Below, piece by piece: positions 9,801 through 22,878 of a stretch of DNA of 26,058 nt (positions are counted from its first letter, which is position 1; each line of letters opens with the position of its first letter). The DNA is taken from NCBI GenBank assembly GCA_022836615.1, contig MU405458.1, positions 1 to 26,058 on the forward strand, read 5' to 3'. This DNA is from Annulohypoxylon bovei var. microspora (lineage: Eukaryota; Ascomycota; Sordariomycetes; Xylariales; Hypoxylaceae). The notes beneath the pieces were generated by a model. That model saw only the letters and a list, made by a program, of their open reading frames with translations, did no database searches and was not told the origin of the DNA. A program made the translations under genes and the position numbers.

Positions 9801-11450
9801 TTTAACATTTTAACATGATTTATATAAAGGTTTATAAGGTTTTTATAATCATTTAATATATTATGCGGTATTTTTTATTTTATTAATATTTTCATTTAAT
9901 TTTTATATAATATTAATATATACATATTAATTAAATCCTTAATTCGATTCATAATAATTTACTATAATTTCATTTAAATATATTAATCATTTAATACTTT
10001 ATTCCATCCGTTTTAATAATTAAAAGTTTATTTAATAATATAAATTAATTAAAATAAAGAAATAAAAGTTTTTAAAATTAATTACCTTAAATAATTACAT
10101 ATATATAACCATGAAATTTATTTTTTTTTAATAGTTTTTTTAATTAATTAAACTTAGAAATATTTTTTATAATATTTTACCTTAAGCTTTATATTTCGTT
10201 ATAATAAATATTGATATTAATGTATAATTTATCCGTATAAATGGTTGTAAATTACGGTATAACATAATACGTTTTAAAAATAATAATAAAAAACCATTAT
10301 TTAAACCGTTTAATTTAATATTTATTATTATTTTAAATAAAATAAAAATTATTAATAATGATTTAATAATTAATATAATATTATTATTTAATATATATAT
10401 AAATGAATTTAAATTAAAAATAAAACTTTATATAATATATTCCGCTTCGTTTACCATTTTTAATATTTAATAATTATTTTTTATAATGATTAATAATATG
10501 CCTTTTATAAAACATAAATATGCTGGGATTTTAAGTGACGAGTTATCCATTATTTAATACGTTTTATTAATTATAATAATCTTATTTAAGATTTTTAATT
10601 TATGGTTTAAAAGGAAAATATATGTTTTTTAATGTTTTTTTTTAATTAACGTAATTATAACTTAAAGATTAATCGCGTATTATATTAAGTTTTATAATAT
10701 AATTACTTTTGCTTTTTCATTTAAAATAATATTTATTAAGCGTACCCATTTTATATTTAAAATAATAATATTATTATTTATTTATTAACCATTCTTTAAA
10801 CGTTAAAAAATAATAATAAAAGTTAAATCGGTAATTTTTATTTATTAATTTAAGATTATCACGCTTGTAAATTTTAAAAAAAGTTGATGCTTTAAATAAT
10901 GTTTATCGTTTTTAACCTTGAAAAGCTTTTCCGTTTTTTTACATTTTCTTTGATTTGTAACTTTTTTTAAATATAATAATAATATACCTTAAATAAAATT
11001 AAATTAATAAAAGTTATTATAAAAAATTATAATAAATATTTTATTAAAATCTTTATTAAAACGGTTGCGAGCTTATTAAAATTAAATGTAAACATCGTGT
11101 AAATTATTCTCAAATATTATGTTGTATTCATTAATAATTAATATATTAATATTTTTCCATAATATAACTTTCTTTAAAATTATTTTACTTTTTTTAATAA
11201 CGAAAAGCTTTATTATAAAATAAATAATTATTTTATTAATATAAATTCCAATGTTATTAAAAGTTATAATAACTTAAATTCGTTTTTAAATTCTTTTAAC
11301 TTTTAAAGTTTAAATTAATATTTTTATTATAATGTTTTTATTAATACCGCCTTCATTTTTAAAGTAATATAATAATTATAAATTATGCGTAAAAAATACA
11401 TTTATAATTTTTTTTACCTTTAAAACATTAATTTAATTAAAATAACATAA
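9800..11450 (-). pseudogene. Helitron PIF1-type helicase region
   Basis: Superfamily 1 helicase motifs appear in order on the minus strand. LNKKQFMFF near 11,460-11,490 is the Q-motif-like start. FKNEGGINKN at about 11,333-11,363 is Walker A, usually GGxGTGKS. NILIINEY at about 11,115-11,150 is motif II, usually DE. FYQFNFIQGILLLY at about 10,970-11,015 follows, then FTSVIILNQQI at about 10,840-10,875 and IPAYLCFIKGILLIIIKN at about 10,480-10,545. FIITKYKAQGKIL at about 10,165-10,205 corresponds to the ITDYKxQGxTL motif, and VQLFRVINF at about 10,070-10,110 to the VxLSRV motif. Changes such as G-T-G-K-S to I-N-K-N are what G-to-A decay produces. Confidence 0.85.
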
Positions 11451-11949
11451 AATTAATTTAAAAAACATAAATTATTTCTTATTTAAACTTTTACGTTTAA
11501 TTAAAATTTTAATAACTTTTATTCATATTTCATTAAAATAATATTTAATATTTATTTTGGTTAATATATGAAAAGAATTTATAACTTAATTTTTTTATTA
11601 CACATATTAATTAATAATTAGGTTTTCGTTTATTCCGAACATATTTTAATTATTTTTATTTTTTATTTTATTATTAATTAAATTAAAGTATACATTTCGT
11701 GTAATATTTAATTCATTTACGGTTTATTATAATCTCGTTTTATTTAATTATTTAAGCTTTTTTTTTTAAATTTTAATATTTTATTTAATAACTTTATTTA
11801 TATAATTGTTACGCCTAGTAATTTATATCATCATAAGATTTAAATCGTTTTTAATTTTATAATAATGATTTAACTTTAAAATAATTAAAAAATTAAATAC
11901 CTTTATTACACTTTTAATTTTAAATATTTAAAGAAATTAAATAACCACA

Positions 11950-14400
11950 TTTTCGAATACTAAGATTCTTATATTATAACATTTTATAATAAAGTTATTA
12001 ATTATATTAATAAATGTTATAAATTCGTGAGCTTTAAGAATTTATTTTATTTCTTCGATTTCTTCGTCATTAATTTCGTTATTTTTTTCATTATTAAAGA
12101 TGTTATTTTCTGCGTTAATTAACGCTTTTTGGTTAAACGACACGTCGAAGATTTTCGCGTTTAATATAACGTTTTCCTTAGATTTTTTCAATAAATTAAA
12201 ATTAGATTTAATAAATTATAAACAATTAAAAAGGTTTTTTTTTAACCGTTCTTATATATTAAACGGCGTTCCTTTTTTTAATAATAAAAACTTTTCTTAA
12301 AAAATAAACATCCTTAACCAAATGACCGCAATACATTTATATGGTTTATTATTTTTAAAATTAAATAAATATACATTTATTAATAAAGGAATACAAGTTT
12401 TAAATGATTATTAAATATATTAATAAAACCATGTTTATTTTATATTTCTTTTAAATTTAATATATTAATTTATTTACTTTACTTTGCTTATTTTAAAGGT
12501 TATTTTTATTAAAGAAATATAATTATATAAACACATATTTTAAAAAACAAGGTTATAATATAAATATCTTTTAAAGGTGTTTAATTTAATACCCATTTTT
12601 TTAAATAAAACTTTTAAATTAAATAAAATTTTTATTTTATAATAAATAAATATAAATATCCTTAAATATTACTATTAATGTTAAACGGCGTAATATATAA
12701 TATTATAATATAACCACATTTAATTATTTTATAAATAATAATATATATTATATTTAAGAATATAATTATATATATTAATTAAAAATAACTCGCGTTTATT
12801 AAAAATGTGGTTAAATATTTTAACCATGAAATTATAAATAACTTCGTTTTTATTATTTATATTAATAAACTTTAACAATTATAAAATTACTTAAAAATAA
12901 ATAACAAACATTATTAACCTTTAATATAAAAAAGCTTTTAATTTAATCGTATAATTAATGGTATAATATATTAACGTTAAAGTTTATACCATGGTAAATA
13001 TAATAATAAAATTATAATTATAACGAATATATGTAATAATCACCAGGTTCCAACGATTATAATTAATTAACCTTCGTTTAATATATAATACATTATTTTC
13101 ATTTATATATATAAAGTTAATAAGTTTTTAAAGCCATTTAAAATAACATTCTTTCCGTTTTTTACCTTTTATTTAAATTTTTTAAGGTTTAAAATATTTA
13201 TAACATGTTACGTTACATTAATAAATTTAAGTTACAATGGTAATAAAATTTACCTTTTTTTCCCATTTAGTAATTAACCGATTTAAGTTATTTCTTAAAT
13301 CGTTTAATGGTTAATAATAATTTAAAGTTTAAAATTTTTCATAAGATGTAATTTAATTAAAATCCTCTTTAAAATGCTTATTAATGTAATGTAAAAACTT
13401 AGTAATATTTTAAGCATCATTTATAATAATTAAATCGGAATAAAATTTTTTTATTTTAATGTTATTATGGTATTAAAGAAATCCGTAAAAATAAAATACA
13501 CCCCGCCCATTAATTTCGATTATTTTAAAATAATGGTTAATAAAATTAAACACTTTATTTTTCATTTTAATTTTAACGATTTCTTTGAAAAAAACATTTA
13601 AATATATATGAAATTAAAAGATAATGGAAATAAAATCTTAATTAACTTTTTTGTTTAAACTTTATTTAATATTTAATAAATATTATTTAATTTTTCATTT
13701 AATTATTTAATAATAATAAAAACTTTTAAATTTCGAACTTATTTTAATACGAATAAACGAAAATATATCATTTAAATTAATGGTAAACCAAATAATTAAT
13801 GACCCATTTTAAATAATTAAACTTTTGATTTAATTACGTTGTTTTATTTTATTTTCATTTAATAATAATTGTTATTAATCGTATACCGTAATTTTTATTA
13901 AAAGTTTTCGTATTCGATCGTTATTAATTAATTTATTTTGTTTCAATTCATTATTAACTTTTAAAAGTTCTTTTAAGTGTAATAAATCATATAAATCGAA
14001 TATATTATTAAAAAATACTTTTTTAGTTTACATTGTATTAATCCAATTATTATTACTTTTAATAATACGGTTAAACATGAGAAATGGAAATATTAAATAC
14101 GTTGTTATTATGGCACCGTGTTATTAAAATTTTAAAAAAGCTTAATTAAAATAAAAAGTTAATAAAATAATAAATTATTAAAAATTAACTTTTAAATATA
14201 CGTTTTTATATTAAAATTTTATTTAATATTTTCTTATAATTCATGCGTTTAATTATTATTCGTTAAAAATAAACCGCCGACATTATATGGGAATAATTTA
14301 ATAAATATAAACTTGAAATAATGTGGATTTTTAAAATTTACAAATTAATTCTTTAAAAAAACGTAAACGTATAATTTCTTATTTATAAATTCTTTAATAA
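11950..14400 (-). pseudogene. Helitron N-terminal and Rep (HUH, two-tyrosine) region
   Basis: Reads, N to C: F-I-K-L-F-P-Y-N-V-G-G at about 14,265-14,345, like the FPTLFPYGxGG start of fungal Helitron proteins. IIWFTINLND follows at about 13,765-13,797 (usual xxWFTINPxD), then EINGRGVFYFYGFL at about 13,478-13,520, corresponding to the ExNGRGxLHLHGxL stretch with the two catalytic His changed to Tyr. NRWNLVIITYIRYN lies at about 13,020-13,060, and TLIYYTINYTIK at about 12,940-12,985 corresponds to the YYxTNYxTK segment carrying the paired catalytic Tyr, which survive. An acidic linker (NNEINDEEIEEI) sits at about 12,040-12,090. A 66-codon plus-strand frame at 12,100-12,300 is only antisense to this gene. 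Confidence 0.8.
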
Positions 14401-17325
14401 TATTTATACCTTTTTCATCGTTAATTTTTTTATTAATTTTTTATTATTATACTTCAATTTCAAGGGATTACCGAACGAATAATATTTTTTAAATATTATT
14501 AAATTAATTATAATTTATATTAAAAAAATTTAATAAAATAATTATTATTATTATAAGAATTTATTAATACATTAAATTAAATTATTAAAACGTTTTAAAT
14601 TAATTTTATTTATTAAAGGCATTATCGAAATAAATATCGTTGTTAATATTAATAAATTTTTTATTAATAATATTATAATAATATTTAAATTCAATATTAA
14701 TATTATGGTTAACAAGTAAATTAAATATAATGTTAATTACATTTCTTTTAAAAATAAAATAAAATTAATTTTATTTTAAAACGTAATTAACTTTTTTTAT
14801 AATTTTTTTTAAAATATTATTAATATAAATTAAGTTAAATATAAAAGTAAATAAAATGTATTTTTTTTTATTACCTTAATTTTATTAAAAATCATTATTT
14901 ATTAATATATAAATATATAAATAATTATATTTTCAAAATTAAATTAATGTTTTTTATATAATAAACTTATATAAATTTAATTATAATATAATATTTTATT
15001 TTTTAAGTTTATTAAAATTATATTAAATAATATAAATATTATTAATTATATTTTTTATAAAACAAGATAAAATTTTAATTATTAAATATACGTTATTAAA
15101 AAAAATTAATATATATTTAAAAATCTTTTAATATATAAAATTAATAAATTAATTACTTTTAAAATTAAAAATAAATTTAATAATTATATTAAATGTAATT
15201 AAAATTAAATTTTTTTTTTAATTAAATGAAGTTATTTAATTTTAAATGGGAAAAAATGGATATATAAATTCCGTATTATTATTAATTAATAATTATGTAA
15301 TAACATACCTTTTTCGATTATTTTAATATAAAAATTATAAATTTTTACAAATTTTAAGTGTTTATTAAAGTATTTTAAATAATTAAATTAATAAGTTAAA
15401 TCTTTTTAATTTAAGGAAAAAAGGATTTTAAAAGGATTTAAAAAACGTTGCAAAAATAATTTTTAAAATAATATTATTATGTTAATATTATAATATTATA
15501 ATAAACACACACAACACCATTCCAATAATAAATTTCTTTTATTTTAAATGATATATTAAAAATTAAATATATAAAATACTTTATAATAATTATTAATAAA
15601 ATAAAAAAAAATTTTATTAATTAAAATAATTTTTTTTATTAAAAAAACATTATTAAAACCGTTTATAACATTATTTAAAATTTAATAAACGTTAATAATA
15701 TTTATATTTTATTTTTTAAATTTAACATAAAAAATAAAATTGTAATTTAATTATTTATATTATTTTCATTTTACACAATAATTAAATTCATTATTTAATA
15801 TTATTAATTTATTATTAATATTTTTATGTTTTATATTTATTTTAATATTTAATTTTAAAATTAAATTAATATAATTAATAAATATTTTTTTAAAGAAAAG
15901 TTAAAAATAAATAAAAATATATTTATTAAACAACATAATTTATTAAAACGAAACAAAAAATTTAAATAATAAAAATATTAATTTAAAGGTAATGATATTT
16001 AAAAATTTATAAGTTTAATTTTATATTATTCTTTTTTATTTAAATTATTTTATCCATATATTAATAATTTTTTATATTTTATTAATATATATATAACTTT
16101 ATATTTTGTTTAAAAATAACATATAATAATTAAATTAAAGGCATTATAATCTTTAATTACATATTAAGGAAAACTTTAACGAAAATATTAATATAATAAA
16201 TTTAAAAAATCGATTAATATAAATATAACTTTTTTATAAGGTTACATTAACTTAATATACATTCTTAAAACATTACCATTTAAAAGAAATAAATAAAAAA
16301 TATATATTATAATATATAATAATTTTATATTTATTTTAAACATAAAAATAAATATTAACCTTTAATTTTTTTAAGATTTATATAACATTATTATATAAAA
16401 AAACATTTTTAAAATAAAAATGATTTTATTATTTTTAACCATTAATAATTATTAAAAAATATGATTTCTTTAATATATAATTATTTATAATATTTATATT
16501 TTTATATTAATAAAAATACATTTTAAACTTTAATTAATTAATAAAAAGTTGGATATATAATTAAAACATTAATAATAATGTCGGATAATTAATTAATTTA
16601 TTTTTAAAATATATTAAAATATTTATTATATAATTATTAATATAAATTTAAGTAAATAACATTAATAATTTAATTTTAATAAAATTTTAAAAATGTTATT
16701 TATAAATGGTAATATTAAATTTTAATAATTATTATAATTAAAAAAATCTAAGATTTTTATAATGTTAATTATTTAAATATAAATACCTACTTTAATAACC
16801 TTAATATTTAATTTTATATCTTTATATTTAAAATATTTTTATTATATTATTTATATTTATATATATATATATTTGTTTTATTTATTTTTATTTATTTTAA
16901 AAAAATATTATTTATTATTATATTTTTTTTATTTTAATTATTTATTTTAACATATAACGATTAAATTTTTAAATAATATTTTAAATTTAATTTTAATATT
17001 TTTTTTATATTTAATATTATTAATGTTAAAAAATAAAAAAAATAATTTTAATTTATTAAATATAAAAATATTATAATTATTTTTATTATTATTATTAATT
17101 TCCCATTTAATTTTTTTTATTTAAATATTTTACGATATATTATTTATAATAATTTTATTATTAATTTATATATTTTTAATAATAATAAATATTAATTTAA
17201 AAAAAGCGATATTATTTTTATATCCGATAATTTAAAATTATAATCTTTTCGAATATTATTTTATAATAATGTTAATTATTAAAAAAATTAATAAATATTA
17301 ATAATAATATTATTATAATTTATAT
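14400..17325. other. Featureless AT-rich stretch
   Basis: Nearly 3 kb with almost no G or C between the Helitron start and the 3' LTR of chromovirus A. The 5' end and upstream leader of the Helitron probably lie in its first few hundred bases. One minus-strand frame around 16,000-16,300 has few non-RIP stops, but I could assign no family. Simple runs such as the TATA-type tract at 16,858-16,872 are present. No RNA gene or repeat pair was seen. Confidence 0.5.
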
Positions 17326-17330
17326 AAAAA

Positions 17331-17636
17331 TGTAATAATTTTTATAAATAACGGTAAATTTATATTATATAAGATTAAAAATGCGGTTATTTTCATTAAT
17401 AAAAAAAAAAAATAACAACCTTTCGTTTTTAAAGTTATAATATTTATATTTAAAAATATAAATTAAATTAATTAACGTAAAAACCTTTTTTATACGTATT
17501 TTAATAGTTTTAACGATTTATTTTAAGTTATTAATAACTTTATTATAAAAACCTACGTTTATTACGTTTATAATTATAATATAAACTCGCGTTAATTTTT
17601 ACTTTAATTAATTTTCCAAGTCTTTAACTTATAATA
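17331..17636 (-). repeat. Chromovirus A 3' LTR
   Basis: About 306 bases, collinear with 25,254-25,558 with mostly transition differences. In element orientation it ends in ATTATTACA, keeping the CA terminus expected of an LTR, and starts TATTATAAG, where TG has probably become TA. AAAAA flanks it on the outside. The start is fixed by the purine tract immediately upstream. Confidence 0.8.
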
Positions 17637-17660
17637 ATATTTCTTTTCCTCGTTTTTTAA
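17637..17660 (-). promoter_or_regulatory. Polypurine tract
   Basis: In element orientation, AAAAAACGAGGAAAAGAAAT sits directly before the 3' LTR. This is where a retrotransposon keeps the polypurine primer for plus-strand DNA synthesis. It retains G bases in a region that has lost most of them, and it has no counterpart outside the 5' LTR copy. Confidence 0.65.
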
Positions 17661-17689
17661 GACTTATAATCGCAAGAGTTTTCTCATTT

Positions 17690-20361
17690 ACCTTATCTTT
17701 TACCCCAAATCATTAATAAAATATTTTTAAGGTTTTTGTATTTTTTAATTCTTCCCGAAGTTTTTACATTAGTTTTATATAATCTTTCCATTTAATTAAT
17801 ACCATTTTACGTACGCTTTATTTTTTACGCTTGTTTTTTAATCGTAAGATTTTTTTAATAATATATTTAAAGTTTTCGCCGTTTTAATTAATAAAAAGTG
17901 GTAATTAAACATTATTTTATATTTAAAATAATAATAAGTTTATAATTACCGACTTAAATAATTTAATATAAAATCGTAGTTAAATTCTTATAAATACGTT
18001 TAATTTTACCATATAAAAACTAATTATTTTAATTACTTTATATTTCGTATATAATTAAAAAAATTTCTTTTTAAGTTATAATATTATAATATTTTTTAAG
18101 TTTAATTAAATTTTATCGTTTACTTTATATTTAAAACCCTTTAATCGAAATTAATTTATTATACGTTTTATACGTTTTTAAATTATAATTATAATAACTT
18201 AAATATATTCGTTAATTTTTTTAATTTTAATTATAAAGTTTATAACCCATTATTTTTTAAATAATTTATTTAAAGCTTTATTAACGATTTGTTTAATTAA
18301 ATATACGTAATATTTATACGTTATATAAAAAAAACTTAACTTAATTATTATATTTTAATTATTAATCGTTATTATCATTATAAATAATATTTTTAATTAA
18401 TTAAATTATACGTAAGTTAAAAAACATTATAAATATATTTATACCTTTTAATTCATTTTTTTCATAAATTTATTAATCTTTAAATTAAAAATAATAAATA
18501 AACATTATACCATTTTTATTAATTCGTAAAGTTTTATTTAAAATATATTCGTTTAATTATTCCTTCGGTTTAATATTACCACCATAAAAAAATTATAATA
18601 CTTAACGTAAATATATATAAGTTTTATAACATACGTTTTAACTTTTATAATATTTATTATTTTTAATAAAACTTATTTTAATAATTAATAAATAATTATT
18701 ATTAAATATTAAAAATCTTTTTTTTTATTAACATTTTTATTATAAAATTAATAAACAGCTTTAAAAAGTAATAATCGAAAATAAATAAAGATTTTAATAA
18801 CCTTTTTCGTTAAATTCATTAAATATAAGTTTAACCATAAATATTATAATTTTTATAAAACTTTTATATATTTTATTTTATAATTAATTAATAAAAAAAC
18901 TTTAAAATAATCGTAATAATATTATCCCTTTTTAAATAACCCGTAATATAAAAATCGTAAACATTTTAAATTATAACCGTTTTAAAAAGCTTTTAATTCG
19001 ATATTTACGTTTATTCTTTAAATAATATAATTCTTTTATTATTTAAACCACATTTAATAATTAAAACCTTATAATCTTTAAAAATTAATAAAAAATAATA
19101 ATCACTTTTATTAATAACTTTATAAATCGTTTTAAAATTCGTATTTTTAATAATTTTTTAATTTTATAAAACTTATAAATTTTCATTATAAAAGATTTTT
19201 TCTTTAATAAATATAATTACGAAGCTTTAATCCAATGTTACCCCTTTTTTTAACACCTTAATAATTTTCATTAAAAACATTTAAATATTTATTATCGTCG
19301 TTTTTATTAAAAGTAATCATTTTTATTTAAGTAAACATTATATACGGTTTACCACTTTTTTATCCTTTTAATTTACCAAGATATTTTAACTTCGTTTTAA
19401 TAAAACATTAAATCATTTTATTTTTTTATTAATTTAATACTTTATAATAAAATTAAATCTTAATAAAATTTACTTTTAACGTATTTAACGTTCACTTAAT
19501 TTACGAGTAATTATAAAATATTCCAAGTTTTTATAATTTATAAAAATCGTAAAAAGTTTAACCATTTTTTATAATTCCTTTTACCATGCTTTTATTAACT
19601 TAATAATCGTTAAAAACTTTTTATCGTATATTTCGTAATTACATTTAATTAATAATAATTTTATTAAATAATAAACCATAAATTTTAACATTTTATTATA
19701 ATTTTTTTATAAAAAGTAAATTCTTAAAACCCACTTTAAGTAATCCACTTTTAAATACGTTTCTTAATTAAAGTTTTAATAAATTAAAATCGATATAATA
19801 ATAAATAAATATTTTAATTTTTTAAACGCCGCGTTTATTTTTTACTTTCATTTAAAAAGGACCTTTTTTTTTATTAAAATGATTAAAAAAATAATTAATT
19901 TATTAAATCCTTTAATAAATATTTTATAAAAATTCGTAAACCTTAAAAAGCTGCGAATTCCTCGTACGTTCGTAAATAATTCCCACCTTTTAATAATTAT
20001 AACTTTATCGAAATTTACTTTAATTTTTTTTTTCATTATAATAATAAAACTTAAATATTTAATTTCCTTTATAATAAAAAAGCACTTAAAAAAGTTTAAC
20101 TTTAAATTAACGTTATTAAAACGTTTTAACACCGTTTTAACTTTATTTATATAATTTTTATAAAACCCGTTTAAATAAATTATTATATTATTTATATATA
20201 TTAAATAATAATTATTTAAAAAATCGGACAAAGTTTTATTAATATAACATTAAAACGCCGTTAACGTCCCGTATAATTTAAAAAATATAATTAACCATTT
20301 AAAAGCTTTAAATTAAATGCGAAAAGTAATTTTTTTTTTATTTTTTTTATTTATAACTTAT
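17690..20361 (-). pseudogene. Chromovirus A pol: RT palm end, RNase H, integrase, chromodomain
   Basis: The RT part at about 19,850-20,361 reads L-Y-G-T-L-T-A-F, YINKTLSDFL and YINNIIIY, i.e. the YxDD box with both Asp changed to Asn, then LKLNFFKC, IKYLSFII and VRGIRSFLRFTNFYKIFIKGF. These are classic gypsy RT C-terminal and connection motifs. RNase H spans about 19,130-19,840. The integrase zinc-binding region (about 18,840-19,060) reads FYITGYLKRDN and then FYKNYNIYG, with His and Cys changed to Tyr. The core begins about 18,790 and runs to about 18,400. The C-terminal region (about 18,000-18,130) precedes a chromodomain at 17,705-17,885 with KYIIKKILRLKNKR, MVLIKWKDY and a KTLKIFY end. 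The RT is split by R2. Confidence 0.85.
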
Positions 20362-21617
20362 CCGTCCGGAGGATATTATTACGTTTAAACTTTTTTTAAT
20401 TACATAAATAATTACTTATTAATTAATAAAATAATTAATAAATAATTAATAAATATTAATAATTAATTAATAAATAATTAATAAAAAATTAATAAGCTTT
20501 TTCGAATTTAATTAATATTAATAAAACGTTTTTAATTAATTAAATTTATTTACCTTTATAATTAAATATATTTTTTTTTTAAATTTATTTTTTAATTGTT
20601 TACACATTTAATAACTTTTTTAAATTACTTTTTTAATTAACCACGTTTTTAACCACGTGTTAAGCCACTTTTAAATTAACGTAAAAGCTATTTTTTAAAA
20701 AATTAATTAATTATTTATTTTTAAAGCTTTTATTTAATTATATAAAAACGAATTAACTTAAATTAAAAATCAAGTTTTTAAAACCACGTAAACCTTTAAA
20801 ACCACGTAAAGTTAATGGTTAAAATTAAAATTAAAAGTAAAAATAAAATTAAAATTAAAGATAAAATTAAAATTAAGGTTAAAATTTAAAGGTTTAAAAA
20901 GCGGTAAAAGCTTTTTATATAAAAATGTGTTCTTTTTATTAAAAAGTTAATAAATTATTTAACCCGTTATTTAATTAATAAATAAATCAGTTAATAAATT
21001 AATTAATTAATTAATTAATAAGTTAATTAATTATTTAATTAATTATTAAATTAATTAATTTTTTAATTAATTTTTAAATTAAGGTTTTAATTAATTAATT
21101 AATAAATTAATTAAGTATTTAATTATTTATTTAATTAATCGATTAATCGATTAATTAATTAATAAATTAATAAATTAATTAATTTTTAAATTAATTATTT
21201 AATTAATTTTTTAATTAATTTTTAAACCAGTTTTTTAATTAAAATTTTAATTAATTAATAAATAAATTAATTAATTAATTAATTAATTAATTAATTATTA
21301 AATTAAAAATCAATTAATTAAATGAATGGTAATATTTTTTAAACGGATTTTATCTTTTTTTCCACCTTATTACCCTTTTTTTTCACCTTTTTTTTACCTC
21401 GTTTTTTACCCCTTTTTTCCCCCATTTTCTACCCCTTTTTTTAAACCTTTTCTTAATAATAACTTTTTACGAAGAAAAATTTTTAAGGTTTTTTTTTTCT
21501 TTTTCCCGGTCCCCGTAACTTTGGGAAAGCAAAAACGCCCCGGAGCTTACGAAGGTCGCGTTTTCTTAAACATTGTGAAAAGCCGTACCGGGTAAAAAAA
21601 AAAAAAAACTTTAAAAA
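20362..21617 (+). mobile_element. R2, copy 2 of repeat R, inserted in the reverse transcriptase
   Basis: Same strand and internal order as R1, starting CCGTCCGGAGGATATTATTACG-like and ending in a poly-A run plus CTTTAAAAA. It interrupts the RT of chromovirus A between the K-x-D-V-x-x-F stretch (at 21,618) and the stretch that continues at 20,361. An 89-codon plus-strand frame at 21,326-21,595 lies wholly inside R2; its Phe/Pro-rich sequence comes from a pyrimidine tract, and it recurs in R3, so it is not a gene. Confidence 0.8.
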
Positions 21618-21910
21618 TTTTAAAATACGATTTTAACATTAATTTTAATTAACCATTTAATTTTATAAAAAAATCATAAGATTTTTTTAATTAATAATAA
21701 TAAATAATAATCACGTGTTAAAATAACGTTAAAAACCTTATAATTCACATAAAATCGGAAGCCGTTTTTTAATTTTTTTACGAATAATACCGATGCTTTT
21801 TTTAATGAATTATTAGCTTTAATTTATTTTTTATTTAATAAGTTTATTAAGGTTTTTCGTAACATTAAGAACTTTTCTTTTAACATGTTATATAAAAGCT
21901 TTTATAAAAT
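21618..21910 (-). pseudogene. Chromovirus A reverse transcriptase, N-terminal half
   Basis: Reads on the minus strand LRKTLINLLNK, NNSLKKASVLFVKK, LKNGFRFYVNYKVFN, DYYLLLLIKKIL and KWLIKINVKIVF. These correspond to the gypsy RT tract with the S-S-P-x-A-x-P-V-L-F-V-K-K, G-x-L-R-F-C-V-D-Y-R-x-L-N, R-Y-P-L-P-L-I and first catalytic Asp (F-x-K-L-D-V) motifs. The first catalytic Asp is now Asn (I-N-V). The reading continues at 20,361 after the R2 insertion, in the correct family order. Upstream (about 21,910-22,330) a protease is expected, but I could not identify one. Confidence 0.85.
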
Positions 21911-22878
21911 TTCTTTTTTTTTATTTTAATTATTTTTTTATAAATTAATTTTAATATTTAATTTTAACTTTAATAATAATAACATTATATTTTCATTATT
22001 TAAGAAATTTTTAACCCAATCCTTTAATTTATTAAATAACACTTTTTAAATTTAATTAATTATAAGCTTTTTTTTTTTAATATAATATTAATATTTTATA
22101 TAATAACATTAAAAATTTAAACATTTTCGTTATTTTTTTTATATTAACGTTTTTTTTTTAAACCATAAATATTAAAAACACATTTCTTATTATATATTTA
22201 ACTTTTTTAATTTATAAATATTTTATTTTAACGTCGTAAAATATTTAAATAATATTTTAATTTTTTTTATATATTATTAAATTATATTTCTTTAAACTTA
22301 TTTTAATCGACCTTTTTTTCGCCTTATAAATAACGTTATTCCATTTTATTTACAATTTTTTTAATATTAAAAAAAACGTAAAATTTAAAATAATATAACT
22401 TTATATTTATTCCTTTTTATTATTTATATTAATTTTCGTATATATAAACGTATTAATCGTATAAAAATTTTTATTTTTAATTAATTTTAATTTCTTTTTT
22501 TAAATAAATATACGTAATAATTTTATTTATTATATAAATTTTTTATTAAATGTTAAATATATTAAACATTTTAAATTTATAAACGTATTAATAAACTTTT
22601 ATCCGTTTAATAAAGTTTTAATAAAAAAAAATAATATATATTTTATTTAAGGTTTTTTTAATATTTATAAATCTTAATATTAACTTTTAAATGTAATTTT
22701 ATTTAAAAATTATTCGTTTTTTAAACATTTTAATAATTCGTAATTATTTTTAACATTTTAATTATTTTAAACTTTTATAATAATCATTTATAACATGCCG
22801 TTTCCGTTATTATAATCCAATTAAAATATAACTTAAAATAATAAATAAACCATTATAAAATGCCTTATTTTCATAAAA

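Larger units (their letters stand above)
9800..14400 (-). mobile_element. Fossil autonomous Helitron
   Basis: Minus-strand rolling-circle transposon with both the replication-initiator (Rep) part and the helicase part in the order expected for a fungal Helitron protein, about 1,500 codons long in total. Decay is mainly stop codons at former Gln/Arg/Trp positions, and long motif stretches remain readable. The ends (5' TC, 3' hairpin plus CTRR) were not located, so the limits given are those of the readable coding region. Only one copy lies in this window. Confidence 0.8.

Noticed and set aside
12100..12300. 66-codon plus-strand frame as a gene
   Set aside because: It is antisense to the Helitron protein, whose minus-strand reading continues through the region.
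14400..17325. Mitochondrial DNA insertion, suggested by extreme AT content
   Set aside because: No mitochondrial gene, tRNA or rRNA could be seen, and the composition matches the surrounding RIP-decayed transposons.
21326..21595. Phe/Pro-rich 89-codon frame, and its relative at 22,964-23,161, as conserved proteins
   Set aside because: Both come from the pyrimidine tract of repeat R. Their similarity reflects repeat copies and not protein conservation.
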